From NCBI GenBank assembly GCA_963533935.1, contig CAUSQL010000033.1, positions 1-16,218 on the forward strand: 16,218 nt of DNA, read 5' to 3'. The stretch comes from CAUSKK01 sp963533935 (GTDB lineage: Bacteria > Pseudomonadota > Gammaproteobacteria > Cardiobacteriales > Cardiobacteriaceae). A model generated the notes under the pieces. That model worked only from the letters and a program-made list of their open reading frames with translations, searched no databases and had not been told where the DNA came from. The translations under genes were made by a program, and so were the position numbers. Positions 7,196 to 14,600 of this stretch are shown piece after piece. Numbering within the stretch: the first letter of the stretch is position 1; every line of letters begins with the position of its first letter.

Positions 7196-7598
7196 GCTGA
7201 ATTTGCTATCGCTGATTGTCAGCCTCGCCCTAATAATGCTCTTAACCCTATCTTTATTTTTTATGCTGAAGCGGCTGGGCCAGCGCATTTTCCTGCGCCG
7301 CCGCCCCACGCCCAATTTGGAGCAGCACATCAAAATCATCGGCACCTTTCTGCTCATCTACCTGGCCGGGGCGCTGATTTATCTGGGCCTGCGCCACCTC
7401 TTTATCCACACCGGCGGCCTGGGCAATGTGCCGCTGCTGCTGTTGTTCATGTTCACCGTGGCCCAGTTCCACTTCCTAACCCTGCATTTCTACCATCTGC
7501 CGCCCTTCGAGCGGGTCTTTCTCTACGGTTCCGCCGTGGCCGCCAGCCCCTTCATCTGGGACGTGATGACCAGCATGCAGCGCATCGGCAGCCCATAG
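7188..7598 (+). CDS. Small multi-spanning membrane protein of unknown function
   Basis: 136 residues, no family recognised. There are about four hydrophobic stretches: residues 4-28, 49-73, 80-100 and a weaker one near 110-126. A basic cytoplasmic-type loop (KRLGQRIFLRRR, 28-39) separates the first two, which suggests an inner-membrane protein. His and aromatic residues cluster in FHFLTLHFYHLPPFE (94-108). The start overlaps the last eight bases of mutS (ATG 7188 lies within the mutS CAC-CAT-GAT-TAA end), which points to cotranscription and translational coupling. The stop TAG at 7596-7598 directly abuts the mgtE stop on the opposite strand. It is real by its open frame, its coupling to mutS and its consistent membrane pattern. 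A role in mismatch repair should not be assumed. Confidence 0.75.
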   Translation: MIKLNLLSLIVSLALIMLLTLSLFFMLKRLGQRIFLRRRPTPNLEQHIKIIGTFLLIYLAGALIYLGLRHLFIHTGGLGNVPLLLLFMFTVAQFHFLTLHFYHLPPFERVFLYGSAVAASPFIWDVMTSMQRIGSP

Positions 7599-9017
7599 CT
7601 AGTGGTGGGGCAGCAGCAGGTATTTGGCAAGGATAAGGAGAATGCCGAAGCCGCCGCAGTCGGTGCAGGCGGTGATGGCTACGGAGCTGCCCATGGCCGG
7701 GTCCAGGCGTAGCAGTCGCCAGAGGAAGGGAATAAACACCGCCAGCAGCGCCGCCAGCAGCAGGTTCATAATCATGGCCAGCAGCATCACCAGCGATAAA
7801 TATTTATCCCCGTAGAAGAAGTAGGCCACCAGGCCGATGATGGAGCCCCAAATTATGCCGTTAATCAGCGACAGGGCCAGCTCCTTGGCCAGCAGGTGGC
7901 GAATCTGTAGCCAGTTGGACAGCTGGCCCGTGCCCATGGCCCGCACAATCATGGTGATGGTCTGATTGCCGGAATTGCCGGCCATGCCCGCGACGATGGG
8001 CATGAGCGCCGATAGGGCCACCAGCTGCACGATGATGTCCGAGAAGCCGGCGATGACCCGGCTGGCCAGCAGCGCCGTAAAGAGATTAATGCCAATCCAC
8101 AGGCCGCGGTTCTTCAGAGACGTCCAGATAGGCGCGAACAGGTCTTCATCGCGCACGCCGAGGATATTCATCATGTCCTCTTCCGCCTCTTCCCGTAGCA
8201 AGTCCATGATGTCGTCTACGGTCAAACGGCCGATGATGCGCATTTGCTCGTCCACCACCGGCGCGCTGACCAGGTCGTACTTTTCAAAGGCCTGACCGGC
8301 CTTCTCACCGTCCTCCTCGGGGGTGAAGAAAATAACCTCCTCCAGCGGCAACATGCGGTCGGCCACCAGCACTTCCGGGTCCGAGGCCAGCAGGTAGCGC
8401 AGCGACAGGGTGCCACAGAGGCGCTGCTCCTCGTCCACGACGAAGACCTTATCCAATTTGCGCGGCAGTTCGCCGCCGTTGTGCTTGCCCTGCATGCGCA
8501 GGTAGCGCAACACCACTTCGCAGGGTACGTCTGAACGGACGGCGATGAGGTTTTCCTGGCGAAAATCCATGATGGAACCGACGGTGCCCTCCTTGTAATT
8601 CAGGGCGCGGTTGGCCTTGGCCCGGTTCAACTCGTCCAGCTGGGCCAGGGCCTTGTCGGCCAGGTCTTCGGGCAGGTCTTCGTAGAGTTCCACCAGGTCT
8701 TCCGCCGGCAGCTTTTCCAGCACCTGGGCCAGCTCCAGCTGGTCCATTTCGGCGATGAGGCTTTCCCGCAGGCTGTCGGACACCTCCAGGAGTACGGCGC
8801 CGTCCTCGGCCGGATTGGTCAAATGCCAGAGCAGGGAACGCTCTTCGCTGGGCAGGGATTCCAGCAGGTCGGCCACGTCGGCGGCGTAGCTATCGTTGAG
8901 CAGCTCCTGCAATTCTTGAAGCCGCTGCTGCTGCTCCGTGGCCAGCGGCTGATTATTTTTAATGGCTTCGGCTTCGGGGATTAGCTCCTCCAAAAGCTCA
9001 TAGATTCTCTCTTTCAC
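7599..9017 (-). CDS. mgtE: Magnesium transporter MgtE
   Basis: Dimeric, Mg-gated Mg2+ channel of the inner membrane. The 472 residues have the full MgtE layout. First is an acidic helical N domain (about 1-130, with many LLESLP/LEKLPAEDLVELYEDLP repeats). A CBS pair follows (about 145-265; VFVVDEEQRLCGTLSLRYLL and SAPVVDEQMRIIGRLTVDDIMDLL). A connecting helix leads to five transmembrane helices (about 305-470). The pore signature PIVAGMAGNSGNQT (340-353) and the TDCGG segment with D453, the expected pore Mg-binding Asp, are present. The start is GTG at 9017-9015, supported by GAGGGG about seven bases upstream on -. The gene diverges from guaA and converges with the small membrane-protein gene with no gap. 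No Mg-sensing leader is visible in the short upstream region. Confidence 0.96.
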   Translation of the reverse strand: MKERIYELLEELIPEAEAIKNNQPLATEQQQRLQELQELLNDSYAADVADLLESLPSEERSLLWHLTNPAEDGAVLLEVSDSLRESLIAEMDQLELAQVLEKLPAEDLVELYEDLPEDLADKALAQLDELNRAKANRALNYKEGTVGSIMDFRQENLIAVRSDVPCEVVLRYLRMQGKHNGGELPRKLDKVFVVDEEQRLCGTLSLRYLLASDPEVLVADRMLPLEEVIFFTPEEDGEKAGQAFEKYDLVSAPVVDEQMRIIGRLTVDDIMDLLREEAEEDMMNILGVRDEDLFAPIWTSLKNRGLWIGINLFTALLASRVIAGFSDIIVQLVALSALMPIVAGMAGNSGNQTITMIVRAMGTGQLSNWLQIRHLLAKELALSLINGIIWGSIIGLVAYFFYGDKYLSLVMLLAMIMNLLLAALLAVFIPFLWRLLRLDPAMGSSVAITACTDCGGFGILLILAKYLLLPHH

Positions 9018-9095
9018 TAATTCCCCTCAAAACTGTGCGGCGCGGCCGCTAAACCTAGGAAATGCACCATAATAAGGGCTTTTAGGAGTTACGGC
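9018..9095. promoter_or_regulatory. Divergent mgtE/guaA intergenic region
   Basis: This 78-bp spacer holds the start-proximal signals of both genes: GAGGGG before mgtE (on -) and TAGGAG seven bases before the guaA ATG (on +). CATAAT at 9068-9073 is a possible -10 for guaA, but I see no matching -35 at normal spacing. There is no room for a long riboswitch leader on either side. Confidence 0.5.
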
Positions 9096-10634
9096 ATGTT
9101 ACAGAGCCAGCGCATATTAATTTTGGATTTTGGCTCACAGCTGACCCAGCTAATCGCGCGCCGGGTGCGCGAGGCCGGCGTTTACAGCGAAATCTACCCC
9201 TGGGACGTGGACCCCCAGGAAATCATTAACTTTGCCCCCCGGGGCATCATTCTCTCCGGCAGCGGCGACAGCACCCTGGGAGAGAACCCGCCCGCGGCGC
9301 CGGCGGTGGTCTTTACCATGAACGTGCCGCTGCTCGGCATCTGCTACGGCATGCAGACCATGGCGAAACAGCTGGGCGGCCAGGTAGCAATGGGGGAAAA
9401 ACAGGAATTCGGCCTGGCCCACCTGCAACAGCGGCCCTGCCGCCTCTTCGACGGCCTAAATCTCGAACAGGTGTGGATGAGCCACGGCGATAAGGTGAGC
9501 GCCCTACCGCCGGGCTTCCAGACCATCGCCAGCTCCGACAATACGGAAATCGCCGCCATGGCCGACGAGGCGCGCCATTTCTACGGCGTGCAATTTCACC
9601 CGGAGGTTACCCACACGCCCGCTGGCTTTGCCCTGCTGAAACGCTTCGTGCTGGAGCTGTGCGGCTGCGAACCGCAGTGGAACATGGGCAATTTCATCGC
9701 GGAAAGCCTGCAGGAAATCCGGAAGCGGGTGGGCGGTGAGAAGGTGCTGCTGGCCCTGTCCGGCGGCGTCGATTCTTCCGTCGTCGCCAGCCTGCTGCAC
9801 CGAGCCATCGGCGCCCAGCTGACCTGCGTCTTCGTGGACACGGGCCTGCTGCGCCTCAACGAGGGCGACCAGGTGATGGAATTATTTAGGGACCACCTGG
9901 GCATTAACGTCATTCGCGTGAATGCGGGGGAACGCTTCCTCGGGGCGCTGGCGGGGGTGGCCGACCCGGAGGCGAAGCGGAAAATCATCGGCCGCCTCTT
10001 TATAGAAATCTTCGAGGAGGAGGGCAAAAAAATCCGCGACGTGGCCTGGCTGGCCCAGGGCACCATCTATCCGGACGTCATCGAGAGCGCCGGCGCCAAG
10101 ACCGGCAAGGCCAAGGTCATTAAATCCCACCACAACGTGGGCGGTCTGCCGGAGCACATGAACTTAAAACTGCTGGAGCCGATTCGCGACCTGTTCAAGG
10201 ACGAGGTGCGCGCCCTAGGCGAGCAGCTGGGCCTGCCGCGGGCCCTGCTCTACCGCCACCCCTTCCCGGGGCCGGGGCTGGCGGTGCGGGTGCTGGGCGA
10301 GGTGAAGGCGGACTACCTGCCGCCGTTGCAGCGGGCCGACCATATTTTTCTGGAAGAGCTGCGGCGGGCCGACCTCTACGACCAGGTGAGCCAGGCCTTT
10401 GCGGTATTTCTACCGGTGCGCTCGGTGGCGGTGATGGGCGACGGCCGCCGCTACGACCACGTTATTGCTCTACGGGCGGTGGAAACGGTGGACTTCATGA
10501 CGGCCCGCTGGGCGCCGCTGCCCTATGATTTTCTGGATTTGGTGTCGCGGCGCATCATTAACGAGATTCCCGGCATATCGCGGGTGGTCTACGACGTGTC
10601 CGGCAAGCCGCCGGCCACCATTGAGTGGGAATAG
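9096..10634 (+). CDS. guaA: GMP synthase (glutamine-hydrolysing)
   Basis: Converts XMP to GMP using ATP and glutamine, the last step of de novo GMP synthesis. At 512 residues it is close to the 525 of E. coli. The N-terminal class I glutamine amidotransferase has the triad C83 (GICYGMQ), H168 and E170 (VQFHPEV). The central ATP-pyrophosphatase domain has the P-loop SGGVDSS at 222-228. The C-terminal dimerisation/XMP domain carries the RHPFPGPGLAVRVLGE block and ends with the typical TYDVSGKPPATIEWE-like tail (here VYDVSGKPPATIEWE). ATG 9096 has a good Shine-Dalgarno (TAGGAG). guaB, often upstream, is absent; the gene appears to have its own promoter shared back to back with mgtE. No T-tract terminator follows; instead a palindromic repeat begins within about a dozen bases of the stop. 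Confidence 0.97.
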   Translation: MLQSQRILILDFGSQLTQLIARRVREAGVYSEIYPWDVDPQEIINFAPRGIILSGSGDSTLGENPPAAPAVVFTMNVPLLGICYGMQTMAKQLGGQVAMGEKQEFGLAHLQQRPCRLFDGLNLEQVWMSHGDKVSALPPGFQTIASSDNTEIAAMADEARHFYGVQFHPEVTHTPAGFALLKRFVLELCGCEPQWNMGNFIAESLQEIRKRVGGEKVLLALSGGVDSSVVASLLHRAIGAQLTCVFVDTGLLRLNEGDQVMELFRDHLGINVIRVNAGERFLGALAGVADPEAKRKIIGRLFIEIFEEEGKKIRDVAWLAQGTIYPDVIESAGAKTGKAKVIKSHHNVGGLPEHMNLKLLEPIRDLFKDEVRALGEQLGLPRALLYRHPFPGPGLAVRVLGEVKADYLPPLQRADHIFLEELRRADLYDQVSQAFAVFLPVRSVAVMGDGRRYDHVIALRAVETVDFMTARWAPLPYDFLDLVSRRIINEIPGISRVVYDVSGKPPATIEWE

Positions 10635-10645
10635 GCGAATTTACC

Positions 10646-10778
10646 GACGGCCGGGCGGTTGTTCGCTAACGCTCACGCTTCCTCACTAACATTCGGGCGC
10701 TTTATCTGTTTGTATAAATAGCATTATTTACAAACAGGTAAAGCGCCCGGTTGTTTGTATAAACGTGCTCTTAGCGCT
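10646..10778 (+). repeat. Nested palindromic repeat, copy 1 (with insert); inverted partner of copy 3
   Basis: Outer stem CCGGGCG 10651-10657 with CGCCCGG 10744-10750; inner palindrome CTGTTTGTA 10706-10714 with TACAAACAG 10729-10737. Between the left outer and inner arms lies a roughly 45-base insert starting GTTGTTCGC. The right edge is GTTGTTTGTATAAA. The flanks are nearly identical to the reverse complement of 11237-11369, but the 39-base core 10706-10744 reads in the same orientation as in copy 3. Confidence 0.85.
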
Positions 10779-10898
10779 AAAAATCATTCAGAGCTGCCCA
10801 TAAATTAGCAGAGGTAAATCAGCGGCGTAGGGTTAGACGCGTTCTCTTCCTTATGTAGGGTTGCAGTGGTGGCTAACGCAAATAAATACAACAGCCAA

Positions 10899-10979
10899 CA
10901 AGCTATAACGCTAACGCGCACCAGCCTCGCTTTCAGCCATTAACACCGCAAAAAACCCATTTATAAATACAACGGGGCG
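10899..10979 (+). repeat. 81-bp direct repeat, copy A
   Basis: Matches 11444-11524 over 81 bases with about three mismatches by eye. It runs from a unique spacer into the left arm (ATACAACGGGGCG) of palindromic copy 2, so spacer and element were duplicated together. Confidence 0.85.
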
Positions 10980-11075
10980 GTTGTTCGCCCCTACAGGGCT
11001 CACGCGCTACACGCTTTCTCTGTATGTAATCAATGGTTTAAATACATACATGGGAAGCGCCCCGTTGTATGTTTA
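10967..11075 (+). repeat. Nested palindromic repeat, copy 2 (with insert)
   Basis: Outer 13-bp perfect stem ATACAACGGGGCG 10967-10979 with CGCCCCGTTGTAT 11058-11070; inner palindrome TGTATGTA 11021-11028 with TACATACA 11043-11050. The insert after the left arm starts GTTGTTCGC, as in copy 1, and forms a small hairpin of its own (GGGGCG 10974-10979 with CGCCCC 10986-10991). The right edge is TGTATGTTTAA. Confidence 0.85.
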
Positions 11076-11236
11076 AGGCCTTAAATCGCCTGTTTCGCAT
11101 GGATAGCACGACGACAGGGTAGCTCCACAGGGCGACCGGCTTATCGACTACCGGAGAGTAAAGAACATGCTCAGCTTACGCCGCTTAAACTCTGCGTTTA
11201 TCTATGTCGGTTTATGGGCGGCAGCGGACGGCTTTT

Positions 11237-11369
11237 AACGTTAAGAGCACATTTATACAAACAACCGAGCGCTTTACCTGTTTGTATAAATAGCATTATT
11301 TACAAACAGGTAAAGCACCCGAACGTTAGTGAGGAAGCGTGAGCGTTAGCGAACAACCGCTCGGTCGTA
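11237..11369 (-). repeat. Nested palindromic repeat, copy 3 (inverted copy of copy 1)
   Basis: The reverse complement of the flanks matches copy 1. Outer stem ACCGAGCG 11264-11271 with CGCTCGGT 11358-11365; inner core 11278-11316 is identical, base for base and in the same orientation, to 10706-10744. The insert lies on the right here (about 11317-11357), as expected for inversion. The outer-arm bases differ from copy 1 (CCGAGCG against CCGGGCG), but both arms changed together so pairing is kept. Confidence 0.85.
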
Positions 11370-11443
11370 TGTTTACGGCATTAAAGGTACGTTTCCGACA
11401 GTATGGACAAGGTGCAAAATTAAGAACTCCGCGCAGCAGTTGG

Positions 11444-11524
11444 CAAGCTACAGCGCTAACGCGCACCAGCCTCGCTTTCAGCCATTAACACCGCAAAAAA
11501 ACCATTTATAAATACAACGGGGCG
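11444..11524 (+). repeat. 81-bp direct repeat, copy B
   Basis: Second copy of 10899-10979, again running into the left arm of a palindromic element (copy 4). Spacing between the copies is about 545 bp, with inverted copy 3 in between. Confidence 0.85.
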
Positions 11525-11588
11525 CTCCCCTTGTATGTAATCAAGGGTTTAAATACATACAGGGGAAGCGCCCCGTTGTATGTTTATG
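11512..11588 (+). repeat. Nested palindromic repeat, copy 4 (without insert)
   Basis: Outer perfect 15-bp stem 11512-11526 / 11567-11581, CCCC/GGGG below it, then the inner palindrome TGTATGTA 11532-11539 with TACATACA 11554-11561. The right edge is TGTATGTTTA. It lacks the GTTGTTCG-type insert of copies 1-3, so it shows the basic form of the element. Confidence 0.85.
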
Positions 11589-11602
11589 ACATTAAAAGCC
11601 AG

Positions 11603-11634
11603 AAAAAAGGGCGACCGTAGTCGCCCTTCTTTTT
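11603..11634 (-). terminator. Rho-independent terminator of the glycosidase gene
   Basis: Perfect 7-bp GGGCGAC/GTCGCCC stem (11609-11615/11620-11626) with a 4-base loop. On - it is followed by six Ts (11608-11603), and it starts only 15 bases after the stop codon at 11642. On + it is followed by TTCTTTTT, so it may also stop read-through from the guaA side. Confidence 0.9.
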
Positions 11635-11641
11635 ATTGCCG

Positions 11642-14600
11642 TTATTGTGCGGCTTTATCGCCCTCCGTGGTTGTGGCCGGAGCCGCTGCCGGCGCCTTCG
11701 CCGCCTTCAGCTTATCCCGCAGCGCCGCGCCGCCGGTGGCCTTACCCTTATCGCTCCACAGGGTAATCATCTCCGCGTCGGGGCCGTAGCGGAACAGCTG
11801 GTAGCCAGCTTTTTCCAGCTCCGCCGCCGAGGCGAGGCCTTCGCCGCTGGTGTGGTAGCTGACGGTTACGGCCTTATCCAATTTACCCAGACTAGACGAA
11901 AGCACGCCATCGTTCCAAATCATCGGCTGTAAACCTTTTGATTTCAGCAGCTGGCTGTTGCCGTTCACGTAGGCGATGTAATCGGCATTCTGGCTGGTGG
12001 CGCCGGCGAAGTCGTTGCCGCCCATGTGGAAGTACTTGCTCGCACTGAATTGCTCCGCCGCCTCGCCGTATAGTTCTTGCGCCAGCTGTGCCGCCGCTTC
12101 CTTATTCTTACCATCGAAGGCCGCCGCCGCGCGGGCCGCGTCGTGCCGTTGTAGCAATTTGTAGATGAAGTCAGCGTGGCCCGGAAGGTCGATTTCCGGA
12201 ATCAGTTGCACACCCTTCGCGCTGGCGTAGTGGTTCAGCTGGGCAATCTGTTCCTTGCTGTAGAAATTGTTACCGAGCGGGCCGGTGTAGCTGCCGTCCT
12301 GGTTACGCTGGCTGTTTTCCGCGGTCTGACCGAGCTCGGCGCTTTCCAACGTGTAATTCTCGTTGTCGGACAGGTGCAGGTGGAAGAATTTACCACCGCC
12401 GGCGGCCACATCGTCAATGAAGGCCTTTAATTCGTCCAGGCTATAGAACTGGCGGGCCACGTCGAGCATGGCGCCCTGCGGCGCCAGTTCCACTTTATTA
12501 ACCTGATTCTGCATGTTGCCATTTTCATCAAGTACCGGCTGCACCTGGGCCTTAACCCCAGCCACCGCCTGGGCCGGCGTCGCCGCTGGCGCTGCGCCGT
12601 TGGCCGCCGCACCCTGGGCCTTGTTGCCGTTGGTCGGCGCACCGACCCGCTGGTAAACGCGCACGTAGTCCACTTCCATGGTCGCCGGGAATTTGCCGAT
12701 GCTGTAGTGGGCGTCGCTGTAGGGCTTAGCCAAATAGGTGCCGCCCACGGCCATGTTCAGGCGCAGGTAGAAGGGAATGTTGAAGGGGCCCGGGTGCGTG
12801 GTGGCGTTCGGCGCCTTGAAGTTGTCCACCGTGTGGTACAGGCGGCCGTCCACGAAGAATTCCAGCTTGCCCTCCTGCCATTTGACCGCGTAGGTGTGCC
12901 ACTCGCTGGTGTCCTTAACCCGCGTAATGCCCTGGCTGTGAATGCGCCCGTTCTTACCTTCGCCGGTGCCCCAATGCACGTCGGCGGCGGCAAAGGTCTT
13001 ATCGTGGCTGCGGCTTTCGAGTATGTCGATTTCGCCGCTGCGCGGGTGGCTGCCGTAGACGGACTTATCCGGACTCATCCAGAAGGCCGGCCACAGGCTA
13101 CCGTTGCTGTCCTTCGGCAGCTTCATGCGCGCCTCAAAGTAGCCGTAGGTCCAGGCCTGCTTGTGCTGACTTTGGATAAAGCCGGAGGTGAAGTCGTAGC
13201 GATTGCCGGCGCCGCTGGTGAAGCCCGGTTCATAGTGGGCGGTGATTTTTAGGGTGCCGTTGCTGACTGAAACGTTTTTCGCGTTGGCGCTGTAGTAGTT
13301 CTGCACCTGCGACGCGTTCCAACCGCCGGTCTGAATGGTCCAGTTGGCCTCGTTCAAACGGTTGCCGTTAAATTCGTCCCGCCACACCAGTTTATAGCCC
13401 CGCAGATGGCTGACCCCGGCCACGGCGTCCGTCGGACTGGCCGCCGGTGTTGCCGTTGGGTTCGCGCTGGCTGATGGCGAAGCACTGGGCGAAGCGGACG
13501 GGCTCGCGCTGGCCGATGGCACCGGATTAACGGACCCCGATGGGGCCGGTCCAATTGATGGCGCTGGCGCCACCGACGCAGACGGATTCGGGGCTGGCGC
13601 CACCGATACAGACGGATTCGGGGCCGGAGCCACGCTTACCGTGGGGCTGGCGCTGGCCGACGGCGCAGGAGTAATGCTGGCTGAGGGCGCCGGCACCACC
13701 GACGGATTCGGGGCCACGTTGCCATTGGATAGCGGCGTGTAGTTGAAGGATTCAATGGTTACCTGCTGCGGCGCCGCCGTCCACCACTGGTTCGGCGGGT
13801 CTTTCGGCTTGTAGGTCCACAGATTGAAGTGAATTTGCTGATTGTTGGCCTGCGGCACGTCCTTGGTGCTTTCCACCTGGTGCAGCACGGCGCCGGTTTC
13901 CGCATTGCGCAGCGTCCAGGTGATTTTGTTGGGCTGCCAATCCAGCTTCATGCTGACGTGCTTGACGTTGTCGCCCCAGGTGTAGCCCGGCCGCATTTTG
14001 ATGCCGTCCTCGGGCGCCGAAGCGGGGTAGTAGGTAAAGACGCCCTTCAGAGCCGGGTCGCCCCAGCGGGACACTTCGATGCCGTCGATTTCCCGATTGC
14101 CGGGAATGGATTTGCCCCATTCAAAGGTGAAGAAACCGAAGACGGTGTAGGGGTCGAATTTGCTGAAGTCGCTGTGGAAGGTGGTCTCGTAGGTGCCGTA
14201 GCCCATGGCGTTGCTGGAAATGATTTCCGAGGCGATGGGGGTTTTACCGTCCGGGTTAGTTAGGGCCAGCTGAATGGCGCTGCCGGCCCGCTTCACATTG
14301 CCCCGCGCCCAGTTGCCGCTGCCGGGCGGGCCGTCGTTCCAGTCGTTGTCGCGCACATACCATTTGGTGCCGGCCCAGTCGATTTCCACCTGGTTGGAAG
14401 TGTCATGGTAGGTGGGGGCGCTGCCGGCCGCGGCCACGGCGCCGGTGGAAAAGCTATCTTTGCTTTCCATATTGCCGGCCCCGTCGCGGTAGCTGGCGCG
14501 CACGCTGATGTGATGGCCCTGGTCGGCGGCGGTCAAGGTGTAGCGGTCGCCGGTGCCGCCGCCAATTTCCTGGCCGTCGCGCAGCCAGCGGTAGCTGACC

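Larger units (their letters stand above)
10635..11602. other. Gene-free repeat tract between guaA and the glycosidase gene
   Basis: Nearly 1 kb without a supportable open frame. It is made of four members of one palindromic repeat family (copies 1-4, listed separately) separated by three unique-looking spacers: 10779-10898, about 11077-11236 and 11373-11443. The spacer-to-element junction at 10899-10979 is duplicated at 11444-11524. The spacers contain no tRNA, transposase remnant or promoter that I recognise. The two flanking genes converge on this tract, so it is likely a 3'-end region rather than a control region. Confidence 0.7.

Noticed and set aside
9018..9095. Mg2+ riboswitch leader for mgtE
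   Set aside because: Only 78 bp separate the start from the divergent guaA start, and there is no recognisable leader hairpin array or terminator.
10646..11588. CRISPR array
   Set aside because: Repeats are long nested palindromes in both orientations with unequal spacing and variable inserts, and no cas genes are present.
12707..13252. 181-residue open frame on +
   Set aside because: Opposite-strand shadow of the second GH16 domain, whose catalytic motif reads on -.
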